Shown in pieces: positions 1 through 6,108 of a DNA stretch of 9,369 nucleotides (position 1 is the stretch's first letter; each line of letters starts with the position of its first letter). The notes beneath the pieces were generated by a model. That model saw only the letters and a list, made by a program, of their open reading frames with translations, had not been told where the DNA came from and did no database searches. A program made the translations under genes and the position numbers. This DNA is from an uncultured bacterium (GTDB lineage Bacteria; Cyanobacteriota; Vampirovibrionia; Gastranaerophilales; Gastranaerophilaceae): positions 1 through 9,369 of the forward strand of contig CASGAK010000132.1 of assembly GCA_949299435.1 (NCBI GenBank), read 5' to 3'.

Positions 1-978
1 ATTAATATAGCTCAAGGTCCTTATAGAGCCTTAATTCCTGATGTTGTACCGCAAGAGCAGCATTCAATCGCTAATTCTTTTATTTCATTAGCGATAGGAC
101 TTGGCTCTGTTGTTGCAGCAGGGACAGCTCCTTTTTTGAAATGGGCTTTTGATTATCAAATGTCAATTAATGCTCAATTTATAATGGCTGCGGTTGCTTT
201 TACTCTTGCAATGCTTTGGACTTGTATTACGATTAAAGAACATTCTATTCGTAAAGATGTCGAGCTTGCTCATGTGGCTGAAAAAAATGAGGAGTCATTC
301 TGGGATTCTTTAAAAAACTTTTTCGCAATGTCACCTGAGGTATCTAAAATCTGTCTTATGCAATTTTTTACTTGGATTGGTACAATGTGTTTATTAATTA
401 ATTTTACACAGTATTCTATCCATACAATTTATAATGTGCCTGACTTGTCTGCGGCTGATGCTTTAACAAAAGCTCATTTTATGAGTGCTGTGACTGATGG
501 TACTAATTTTTCATCAATTTGTTTTGCTATTTTTAATTTAATATGTTTTGTTGTTGCAATACCAATTGGTGTTTTGTCTGCAAAATACGGAAATAAAAAA
601 GTACATATAATATCTCTTATTTCAATGGTAATAGCTTATTTAGGAATGGCTTTTGCAAAATCTACTTTTGTTGTTGCTGCTCTAATGGGGCTTGCTGGTA
701 TAGGCTGGGCAAGTATTTGTGCTTTACCGTTTGCGATGCTTTCTCAATATATAAAAAAAGGTACTGAAGGGTCTGTTATGGGTATATTCAATATATTCAT
801 TGCCGGTCCGCAAGTTTTTGTTTGTACACTTGTAGCATGGTTTATTTCCAAGTGCTCTTTTATGGTAGCTGGTACTCAGAATATTAACCACCATTGGGAG
901 TATGTATTTATTATTGGTGCGTTATGCCTTTTAGTTTCTGCAATTATTGCGGCTAAAGTTAAAGATATTAATGAGTAA
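1..978 (+). CDS. MFS transporter, sucrose/GPH-type (5' end missing)
   Basis: This is an integral inner-membrane transporter of the major facilitator superfamily, open from base 1, so its N-terminal part (probably about 130-150 residues, judged from usual lengths of 450-480) lies outside the window. The visible 325 residues begin with NIAQGPYRALIPDVVP, which resembles the GP.RAL..D..P..Q segment of sucrose/SLC45 and GPH cation symporters. About eight hydrophobic segments follow, for example around residues 34-48, 57-80, 118-140, 173-193, 199-218, 224-245, 254-280 and 302-318. A WIGT-containing helix and the loop SAKYGNKK, a degenerate MFS inter-helix motif, support the family. A proton- or sodium-coupled sugar or glycoside substrate is inferred from the family only. 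The internal ATG at 136 is not the start, because the frame is open upstream and encodes conserved sequence. The gene ends before a strong hairpin and faces a convergent neighbour. Confidence 0.85.
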   Translation: MNIAQGPYRALIPDVVPQEQHSIANSFISLAIGLGSVVAAGTAPFLKWAFDYQMSINAQFIMAAVAFTLAMLWTCITIKEHSIRKDVELAHVAEKNEESFWDSLKNFFAMSPEVSKICLMQFFTWIGTMCLLINFTQYSIHTIYNVPDLSAADALTKAHFMSAVTDGTNFSSICFAIFNLICFVVAIPIGVLSAKYGNKKVHIISLISMVIAYLGMAFAKSTFVVAALMGLAGIGWASICALPFAMLSQYIKKGTEGSVMGIFNIFIAGPQVFVCTLVAWFISKCSFMVAGTQNINHHWEYVFIIGALCLLVSAIIAAKVKDINE

Positions 979-988
979 ATGATTATGG

Positions 989-1041
989 ATAACAAATAAA
1001 GGCACCGAATTATTCTAAAATTCGGTGCCTTTATTTGTTAT
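989..1041. terminator. Bidirectional hairpin terminator between convergent genes
   Basis: A perfect 22-bp inverted repeat (989-1010 with 1020-1041) encloses a 9-nt loop. The inner half of the stem is GC-rich (GGCACCGAAT) and the outer half is A/T-rich, so each strand presents a run of mostly U after the GC part. It lies 10 bp after the transporter stop and 16 bp before the stop of the converging minus-strand gene, so it most likely ends both transcripts. Confidence 0.9.
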
Positions 1042-1057
1042 TTGTATATTATCTAAT

Positions 1058-1729
1058 TTATACGTTTAGAATGAATCCGCCTTTATCGGCATTTTTAAGT
1101 TTATCACCTTCGATTTTAGCTCTTAGATTTTTTATGTATTTGTATACATAATCTCTTGGTAATTCTAATAGAGTTGCTAAATCTTTTGCGTATACAATTT
1201 GGTTATTATTTTCTAAGAAATAATCAAATACTTTTTGTTCTCTGTCTGTAAGTGCTTTTTTAAATACGATTCTGATTTCATCTCTAGAAATATTTTTATT
1301 TTGAGATGCCGTAGCGGGTGTTTGTTTTGTCTTTACAGTTTTCTTTGCTGATTTAGTTGCTGATGATTTTACTTCTTTGGGTTTTATATTTTTAGAAGTA
1401 TTATTTTTTACTGTTTTTTCTGATTTTGATTTTTGTTCATTTTCCACGTCTATTTTTAGATTTGAAATTGAAAAAGGTGATGGCGAAATTTCTCTTTCTC
1501 TTTCATAGGCTCTGTCAGCTATAGAACTTAATCTTTCAGCTTTAGAAGGAAGCCAATCCTCTGCAGTTGATACAACCGGTTGACCCTTTAACACTATATC
1601 AATTAAATCATTTGTCGGCTTTGCTTCTTCTATTTTTTTACCCAACCTTGCCGCAAATTCTTCTAATGTAATCTTTTCTAATGAGCTTCTCCATTGTTTA
1701 ATCTCTTCTTTGCTCAAGTATTCAGACAT
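1058..1729 (-). CDS. Putative DNA-binding protein: helical N-domain, Lys-rich linker, winged helix
   Basis: I do not recognise a named family for the whole 223-residue protein. Residues 1-95 are predicted to be mostly helical (TLEEFAARLGKKIEE and similar) with no motif I can name. Residues about 98-148 form a low-complexity Lys/Ser/Thr/Asn linker, probably disordered and strongly basic. Residues 158-223 (LTDREQKVFDYFLENNNQIV, then a recognition-helix-like YVYKYIKNLRAKI and a GGFIL wing) resemble the OmpR/PhoB C-terminal winged helix, but there is no receiver domain. It may be an orphan regulator or a nucleoid-associated protein; that is inference. The start is set by AAGGAG at 1738-1743, eight bases before the ATG. 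A 153-bp gap separates it from the thymidylate-kinase genes upstream on the same strand and carries a possible promoter and an inverted repeat, so it may be expressed separately. Confidence 0.75.
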   Translation of the reverse strand: MSEYLSKEEIKQWRSSLEKITLEEFAARLGKKIEEAKPTNDLIDIVLKGQPVVSTAEDWLPSKAERLSSIADRAYEREREISPSPFSISNLKIDVENEQKSKSEKTVKNNTSKNIKPKEVKSSATKSAKKTVKTKQTPATASQNKNISRDEIRIVFKKALTDREQKVFDYFLENNNQIVYAKDLATLLELPRDYVYKYIKNLRAKIEGDKLKNADKGGFILNV

Positions 1730-1779
1730 TCATTAATCTCCTTAAACTGTGTATTTGTCTCACTTACTATTCTTAATTT

Positions 1780-1807
1780 ATCATAAATTTTGAGTTATGG
1801 CTCAAAA
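1780..1807 (-). promoter_or_regulatory. Possible promoter of the winged-helix gene
   Basis: On the minus strand, TATGAT (1780-1785) matches five of six bases of a sigma70 -10 box. A weak TTTTGA (1802-1807) lies 16 bp upstream. Transcription would start near 1773 and give a leader of about 40 nt with a good ribosome site. The -35 is poor, so the site may need an activator or may not be used; read-through from the upstream genes is the alternative. Confidence 0.35.
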
Positions 1808-1808
1808 T
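1787..1808. repeat. Inverted repeat ATTTTGAG-N6-CTCAAAAT, possible operator
   Basis: Perfect 8-bp arms (1787-1794 and 1801-1808) flank a 6-bp spacer and sit directly against the possible -10 box of the winged-helix gene, covering its -35 region. A two-fold symmetric site there suits a dimeric repressor or activator, possibly the gene's own product. It is AT-rich and has no T tail, so a terminator for the upstream gene is less likely. Confidence 0.4.
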
Positions 1809-1882
1809 GTTTCATTACGTAAATTTTTATGTTTATTGCTTTACAAAGCCTTGAAAAACCTTTAAAACAGGTATTCGTATTT

Positions 1883-2554
1883 TTAATACATAACCCCAGA
1901 GTCAAGAATTTTTTGGACTTCGGATTTCATAATTTTGTGAATTTCATTTATAGGTTTAGTGCCGTCAATGCTTATGAAATTGTATTCAGATTTCATATCA
2001 TTATACTGTTCCAGACATTTTTTTTGATAAATTTCAAAACTTTTATAAAAATCCGTAGAAAATCCGACGTCACGACCGCTTTCGTAAAAATCCAAACCAG
2101 TTGTACCTATAATCCTTTTTAAAAGTACATCTACAGGCATATCGAGGTAAAATATCAAATCAGGTTCAGGTGCGTATTCATACAAATTTTTAACCCATTC
2201 GATATTTTGTCCCCTTACAACATCTCGAGCAAGAGCGGTGTAGTAGTATCTGTCAAGAAGAACTATAAAACCCGATTTTAAAGCCGGAATAATCGTGTTT
2301 TCCAAACGATCAGCAAAATCTGCAGCATATAAAAGGCTGTAGGTTGTTGCATTTAATAAATTTCTATCTTTTGCATCATCAATTACATTTGCAATTAATC
2401 TGGAAGTTTTCCACTCTGATACCATCACGCCATAGGATTGATCCTCTATTGCACGTTTTAAAAGTTCTAGCTGCGTAGATTTTCCGCTGCCGTCTGTTCC
2501 TTCTATTACGATAAGCAGTCCTTCATAATTGTGTTTTTTCTTGAATTTTTCCAT
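1883..2554 (-). CDS. tmk: Thymidylate kinase-like protein, second tandem copy
   Basis: This cytoplasmic P-loop nucleoside-monophosphate kinase is predicted to convert dTMP to dTDP with ATP for DNA synthesis. The Walker A motif is at residues 19-27 (GTDGSGKST), and the substrate/Mg-associated DRY motif is at 101-103, followed by YYTALARDVVRG. The length (223 residues) is normal for the family. The usual EPGGT substrate-site motif is absent; EWKTS (47-51) occupies its position. Hand alignment with the upstream copy gives about 50% identity over the first 150 residues, including a shared DFADRL and the P-loop. Its ATG overlaps the upstream stop by one base (TAATG), and an AAAGGAG lies 10 bases before the ATG inside the upstream gene, which implies translational coupling. 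Which copy supplies the essential dTMP kinase activity cannot be told; this one could prefer another nucleotide. Confidence 0.85.
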   Translation of the reverse strand: MEKFKKKHNYEGLLIVIEGTDGSGKSTQLELLKRAIEDQSYGVMVSEWKTSRLIANVIDDAKDRNLLNATTYSLLYAADFADRLENTIIPALKSGFIVLLDRYYYTALARDVVRGQNIEWVKNLYEYAPEPDLIFYLDMPVDVLLKRIIGTTGLDFYESGRDVGFSTDFYKSFEIYQKKCLEQYNDMKSEYNFISIDGTKPINEIHKIMKSEVQKILDSGVMY

Positions 2555-3228
2555 TACAGCACCACTCCTTTAGCTTCTAGAACTTTTTTAAGCATTTCTC
2601 TTATTTCGACCTGCTTTTTATGTATAGAATCCATGGCATCTATCTTTACAAGCCCGAATTCTTTTACCATTTTTTGATACTCTTTTATTACGCGTGTTTG
2701 AAATATCATATAACTTTCATAAGGATCGTTGCTGAGTTTCAAATCCATACCTGCCTCGTAGAATTTTGGGGCTCGATTTGAGCAAATCCTTTCCATTGAA
2801 ACTTTAGGATTAATATCAAAATATATTGCTAAATCAGGTTTTATTGCAAAATCATATACTTTTCTTACCCATTGAGGGTCTACACCTCTTGCGACATCTC
2901 GGGCGAATGCCGTGTATGCATATCTGTCAGCAAGCACTATAAAGCCGGCTTTTAAAGCAGGATCAATTACCTGTTTTAATCTGTCTGCAAAGTCTACTGC
3001 GTGTAATAGCGAAAAAGTTCTTGGTGAGAGCATATTTTTCTTCTTGGCTAATTTAGTTGTCTGACTTATCAATTCAGATGAATTCCATTCGGTAAAAATG
3101 ACATCTTGACCGATTGATTTGAGCCAATCTCGTAAAAGTGCTAATTGGGTTGATTTTCCGCTGCCATCTATACCTTCGACGCAGATTAATGTTCCTTTTA
3201 AATTATGTTTTTCTGTTAGTTTAGACAA
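2554..3228 (-). CDS. tmk: Thymidylate kinase-like protein, first tandem copy
   Basis: A 224-residue paralogue of the adjacent kinase, with the same predicted reaction (dTMP + ATP to dTDP + ADP). The P-loop GIDGSGKST is at residues 19-27 and the DRY motif at 101-103, in DRYAYTAFARDVARGVDPQW. EWNSS (47-51) stands where classical enzymes have EPGGT. The start codon is TTG (3226-3228): an AGAGG sits six to seven bases upstream, and the next codons (SKLTEKHN) align with the start of the paralogue, so the unusual start is well supported. It is 42 bp downstream of the YhaM-type gene and overlaps the second kinase by one base, so all three are probably on one mRNA. I see no holB-like gene beside it, although tmk and holB are neighbours in many bacteria. 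Confidence 0.88.
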   Translation of the reverse strand: MSKLTEKHNLKGTLICVEGIDGSGKSTQLALLRDWLKSIGQDVIFTEWNSSELISQTTKLAKKKNMLSPRTFSLLHAVDFADRLKQVIDPALKAGFIVLADRYAYTAFARDVARGVDPQWVRKVYDFAIKPDLAIYFDINPKVSMERICSNRAPKFYEAGMDLKLSNDPYESYMIFQTRVIKEYQKMVKEFGLVKIDAMDSIHKKQVEIREMLKKVLEAKGVVL

Positions 3229-3270
3229 ATTTTGACCTCTTTCTTAAATTTTTTGAGTGCCAGTTATAAA

Positions 3271-4104
3271 TTATGCTTCAAGCATTGAGGCATTTATTTT
3301 CCCGAACTTTGCAGACATATTATCAATTAAATGAATTAAATACAACTCCGGTTCTAAATCTCTTTCGTTAAGATCTATTATCGCACCCCATTCAGCACGT
3401 CCGTGGTGGGCTGCTATCATTTTAGCAACTTCTTTAAAGCCTTGGGTCATACATATTGAAAATCCGTATTGAGAATGAGTAATCCATTCTTTTCTAAAAT
3501 CTTCATCATAATCAATCAGCCCTGTTTCTAAGTCGATTGTATATTCGAAAATTTTCCCGATATCATGAAGAATGCAGGCAGCATAGATGTTATCCCTATT
3601 GGGCTTGTAGTCCATTGCATTCATATTAAGTTCTGCAAATTTAAGACATTCCACCGTGTGTACAAGCAACCCGCCTATGTAGTTGTGATGCATAAGTTTT
3701 GCGGCTGGGGCTATTTTTATTATCTCTTTGTGGGTTTCAAAGTAATTTTTCAAAAAGTTTCTAAGTTTTTCATTACTTATTTTTTCAAAGTATGATGTTA
3801 ATTCTTTAAAATATACTTCCTGCTCGGTTTCATTAAGTCCCATTTTGGCTTCTTTTACGAGTTCAAGAGCATTAATAAGACAGTTATTGAATTTTTCGTT
3901 GAATGATCCTGATACTATACGCAAAAGATTTCCGCATCTAAATAATTTACTGTCCATTCTGTTTAGGGCTTCTTCCCAAAGAATACAGTTTAACAAGCTG
4001 TCATCTTCTGTATTTCGAAGCTGCAGTTTGCCCATTTTTGTACCTGCTTTGGTGTCGCCTACTGAAAATATTACTACTTCATATATTATATCTGTACTGA
4101 ACAT
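3271..4104 (-). CDS. yhaM: YhaM-type 3'-5' exoribonuclease (OB-fold + HD domain)
   Basis: This is predicted to be a cytoplasmic, metal-dependent 3'-to-5' exoribonuclease of the YhaM/CBF1 family. Residues about 5-85 form an OB-fold-like nucleic-acid-binding part (GTKMGKLQLRNTEDDSLLNC). After a helical stretch comes the family signature PAAKLMHHNYIGGLLVHT and an HD domain: H149, H180-D181 (ILHDIGK), H210, H233-H234-G (AAHHGRAEWG) and D261 (LIHLIDNMSAK). All expected metal ligands appear present. At 277 residues it is shorter than B. subtilis YhaM (about 314). The start is uncertain: the ATG at 4104 has no good ribosome site, whereas AAGGAAAGG lies about 35 bases upstream, just after the ilvC stop, and the frame stays open to that stop without an ATG, GTG or TTG. 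It sits 42 bp downstream of ilvC and 42 bp upstream of the kinase pair, which suggests one operon. Confidence 0.88.
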   Translation of the reverse strand: MFSTDIIYEVVIFSVGDTKAGTKMGKLQLRNTEDDSLLNCILWEEALNRMDSKLFRCGNLLRIVSGSFNEKFNNCLINALELVKEAKMGLNETEQEVYFKELTSYFEKISNEKLRNFLKNYFETHKEIIKIAPAAKLMHHNYIGGLLVHTVECLKFAELNMNAMDYKPNRDNIYAACILHDIGKIFEYTIDLETGLIDYDEDFRKEWITHSQYGFSICMTQGFKEVAKMIAAHHGRAEWGAIIDLNERDLEPELYLIHLIDNMSAKFGKINASMLEA

Positions 4105-4146
4105 TTTTACAATTCGGCTTACTAAATTTTGTAATGCCGCCTTTCC

Positions 4147-5172
4147 TTAATTTCTATCTCTGTCTATAATTTTTTTATCTTTTCCCCATACAAAAGAAGA
4201 GCGAATTTCTTGTCCGACTTTTTCAATTGAATGTTCGCGGTTTTGTGTGCGTAATTCATTAAACTTTTTACAGCCGCTTTTCATTTCGTTCATAAACTCA
4301 TCTGAAAATTTACCGCTTTGAATATCTTTTAAAATTTCTTTCATTGCGTTTTTGGATTCTTCTCCAATAACTTTAGGTCCTCTTGTCATATCGCCATATT
4401 CTGCAGTGTTAGAAATTGAATATCTCATATCAGCAAGTCCGCCTTCATTTATCAAATCGACAATGAGTTTCATTTCATGCAAAGTTTCAAAATAGGCCAT
4501 ATAAGGTGAATAGCCTGCCTCTACAAGAGTTTCATACCCTGCCTTAATAAGAGCACTAATACCTCCGCAGATGACGGCTTGTTCTCCGAATAAATCAGTT
4601 TCGGTTTCTTCTTTGAATGTTGTTTCAATAATTCCAGCCCGACCTGCTCCGATTGCAGCTGCGTAAGATAGAGCGATATCTTTTGAATTTCCTGTTACAT
4701 CTTGATATACCGCAATCAATGATGGTACACCTTTGCCGACTTCGTATTCACTTCTTACAGTGTGACCGGGACCTTTCGGTGCTACCATAATTACATTTAT
4801 CCCCTCTGGTGCTACGATTTTTTTGAAATGAATGTTAAATCCGTGAGAGAACATCAAATATTGACCTTTTTTCATATTCGGTTTAATTTGATTCTCAAAA
4901 ACTTCAGCTTGGATTTCGTCAGGAATAAGTATTTGTACAATATCAGCCCATTTTACGGCATTTTCGATAGACATAGTCTTAAATCCATATTTTTTAGCTT
5001 TTTCATCACTTTTTCCGCCTTGTCTTAGTCCTAATACGATATCGCAGCCAGAATCTTTTAAATTCATAGACTGTCCGTATCCTTGAGAGCCAAAGCCGAT
5101 GATTGCTATTTTTTTAGATTTGATCAAATCTGTATCAATATCTTTGTTAAGATAAATTTTCAATTCATTCAT
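4147..5172 (-). CDS. ilvC: Ketol-acid reductoisomerase, class I
   Basis: This cytoplasmic enzyme catalyses the second common step of valine, leucine and isoleucine synthesis: Mg-dependent isomerisation and NAD(P)H reduction of acetolactate or acetohydroxybutyrate. At 341 residues it is a short class I enzyme. The N-terminal Rossmann fold has GFGSQGYGQ at 26-34, followed by the cofactor loop LRQGGKSDEKA (49-59). H110 lies in FSHGFNIHF and K133 in APKGPGH. The metal ligands are D193 and E197 (DLFGEQ) and E229 and E233 (FETLHE); S254 lies in YSISNTAEYG. All key residues are present, so it should be active. The ATG is preceded by a stop codon in frame, which fixes the start, but the ribosome site (AGAAG) is only moderate. 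No ilvB, ilvN, ilvD or leuA gene is adjacent; instead an RNase and dTMP kinases follow. Confidence 0.96.
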   Translation of the reverse strand: MNELKIYLNKDIDTDLIKSKKIAIIGFGSQGYGQSMNLKDSGCDIVLGLRQGGKSDEKAKKYGFKTMSIENAVKWADIVQILIPDEIQAEVFENQIKPNMKKGQYLMFSHGFNIHFKKIVAPEGINVIMVAPKGPGHTVRSEYEVGKGVPSLIAVYQDVTGNSKDIALSYAAAIGAGRAGIIETTFKEETETDLFGEQAVICGGISALIKAGYETLVEAGYSPYMAYFETLHEMKLIVDLINEGGLADMRYSISNTAEYGDMTRGPKVIGEESKNAMKEILKDIQSGKFSDEFMNEMKSGCKKFNELRTQNREHSIEKVGQEIRSSFVWGKDKKIIDRDRN

Positions 5173-5207
5173 TTAAAACACTTCTTTCTTTTATACTCCT
5201 TGAGTTA

Positions 5208-5216
5208 ATTTTAACA
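5208..5216 (-). promoter_or_regulatory. Extended -10 promoter of ilvC
   Basis: On the minus strand the sequence reads TGTTAAAAT: a TG dinucleotide, one base, then the -10 hexamer TAAAAT (5208-5213). No good -35 is visible at 16-18 bp (ATCACT at 17 bp), as is allowed for extended -10 promoters. The start would be near 5201, giving a leader of about 30 nt that begins close to an AAGGAG. The 14-mer around it also occurs before the dehydrogenase operon (7135-7148). Confidence 0.55.
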
Positions 5217-5245
5217 CAAATAAAAAAAGAAGTGATACATTGGTA

Positions 5246-5274
5246 TTGCATGATAAATCATAGTAGTTTATAAT
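5246..5274 (+). promoter_or_regulatory. Strong sigma70-type promoter of the prepilin gene
   Basis: TTGCAT (5246-5251), a 17-bp spacer and a perfect TATAAT (5269-5274) point to the prepilin gene. Transcription would start near 5281 and give a leader of about 40 nt ending in AAAGGAG (5309-5315), six bases before the ATG at 5322. The promoter lies back to back with the ilvC promoter. Such good promoter and ribosome signals argue that the ATG at 5322 is the real start of a maintained gene. Confidence 0.75.
5250..5261. repeat. Small inverted repeat ATGAT-AA-ATCAT in the prepilin promoter
   Basis: Two perfect 5-bp arms around a 2-bp centre overlap the last bases of the -35 box and the start of the spacer. 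The position suits an operator for a dimeric repressor, but a repeat this short in AT-rich DNA may arise by chance. Confidence 0.3.
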
Positions 5275-5321
5275 AATCAAATAGATGATTAAAACTCAGT
5301 AGAAAACGAAAGGAGCTGGAA

Positions 5322-6066
5322 ATGCAGACTATGAGAGGAATTACGGGGGGGGGGGGCACCTCATAATAACGCTCCAGTAAGTGTTTTAAAAAAGTTTTTG
5401 GGATTTACTTTAGCTGAAGTATTAATAACCTTAGGCATAATTGGCATAATAGCTGCAATGACTTTACCTGCAGTTATTCAGAATACAAAACGTCAAGAGG
5501 CATCAGCAAGGTTGAAAAAGTTTGTAAGTACAATGGAACAGGCAATTATAATGTCTGAATTGGAAAACGGTTCAGCTATTTATTGGACACAAGCCGGTGT
5601 TGTGAAAGACGATAATGGTAATGTAGATATTGCCAAGTCTAATGCTGAGGTTGTTAAATTTTATAATCGGTATTTGAAAAAATATTTAAATACAGTTACT
5701 AAGATTGATCAGTTCAGTCCCGGTAATGCAAATATGAAAGTATATTTTGCCGATTCAACCTCTGTTATGTTATATAGTGGAGCGTGTATTACTATGAGTT
5801 TTGATGTTAATGGAGATAGTAAACCTAATTTATCAGGACGTGATATTTTTGTATTTTTAATTTGTCCATATCCACAAAATGAGTTATATCATAAAAATAA
5901 AAAAGCGTTCGGAACTTATGCTCAGTGGAGTATAAATTCTCGTGAAGATGCTATGAAAAAATGTAAAGAAGATCCTAACACTGAACAAGTGAGTAAGTCT
6001 TACTGCTCAAATTTATTAGAAATTGATAATTGGGAATTTAAAGATGATTATCCATATAAATTATAG
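5322..6066 (+). CDS. Prepilin-type protein with poly-G switch in leader; out of frame here
   Basis: This is a type IV pilin or type II secretion pseudopilin-like protein, expected to be cleaved and methylated by prepilin peptidase and built into a surface or periplasmic filament. From the ATG at 5322 (AAAGGAG six bases upstream) the reading is MQTMRGIT, then glycines from a 12-G run, then a stop at 5364. The pilin body is in another frame: APHNNAPVSVLKKFLG|FTLAEVLITLG, with two lysines before the G|F cleavage site, Glu5 of the mature protein, a 20-residue hydrophobic helix, four cysteines, and DVNGDSKPNLSGRDIF, typical of Gastranaerophilales pseudopilin-like proteins. With 11 G the frames join and the leader is 27 residues. 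A TTG at 5398 could start the body, but it has no ribosome site and would leave a leader of only two residues. The body itself has no other defect. As assembled it is OFF, unless the tract length is wrong. Confidence 0.8.
5345..5356 (+). repeat. 12-G homopolymer tract (likely slipped-strand switch)
   Basis: Twelve consecutive G residues begin 23 bases into the prepilin gene, in otherwise AT-rich DNA. With 12 G, translation ends at TAA 5364; with one more G, it ends at TAA 5378; with 11 (or 8 or 14) it enters the pilin frame. Homopolymers of this length are known to change length during replication in phase-variable genes of other bacteria. Sequencing or assembly miscount is possible at such a run. 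Confidence 0.85.
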
Positions 6067-6108
6067 CTGTAAATAGCGTCAAATGACACATCTTTCATAT
6101 CTGATATT

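Noticed and set aside
49..58. Start of the transporter within the window
   Set aside because: The frame is open from base 1 and the first residues match an internal conserved segment of sugar transporters, so the gene is truncated by the window, not a short gene.
1809..1882. Terminator after the kinase pair
   Set aside because: Only very short A/T-rich pairings (such as GCTTT/AAAGC with a 2-nt loop) are present, so I cannot support one; transcription may continue into the winged-helix gene.
1829..2122. Plus-strand reading frame opposite the second thymidylate kinase
   Set aside because: It is antisense to a well-supported kinase, has no ribosome site, and its composition is that of a shadow frame.
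5281..5397. Inactivated prepilin pseudogene
   Set aside because: The only defect is the length of a 12-G run directly after an intact start, and the remaining frame is clean; a switch or a homopolymer count error explains this better than decay.
5398..6066. TTG at 5398 as the true start of the prepilin gene
   Set aside because: It has no ribosome site and would leave a two-residue leader without the lysines found just upstream (VLKKFLG). A strong ribosome site and ATG exist at 5322, and the coding style continues upstream of 5398.
6067..6108. Terminator between the convergent prepilin and GNAT genes
   Set aside because: The best pairing is GTCA/TGAC, four bases with a 2-nt loop and no T tract; it is too weak to call.
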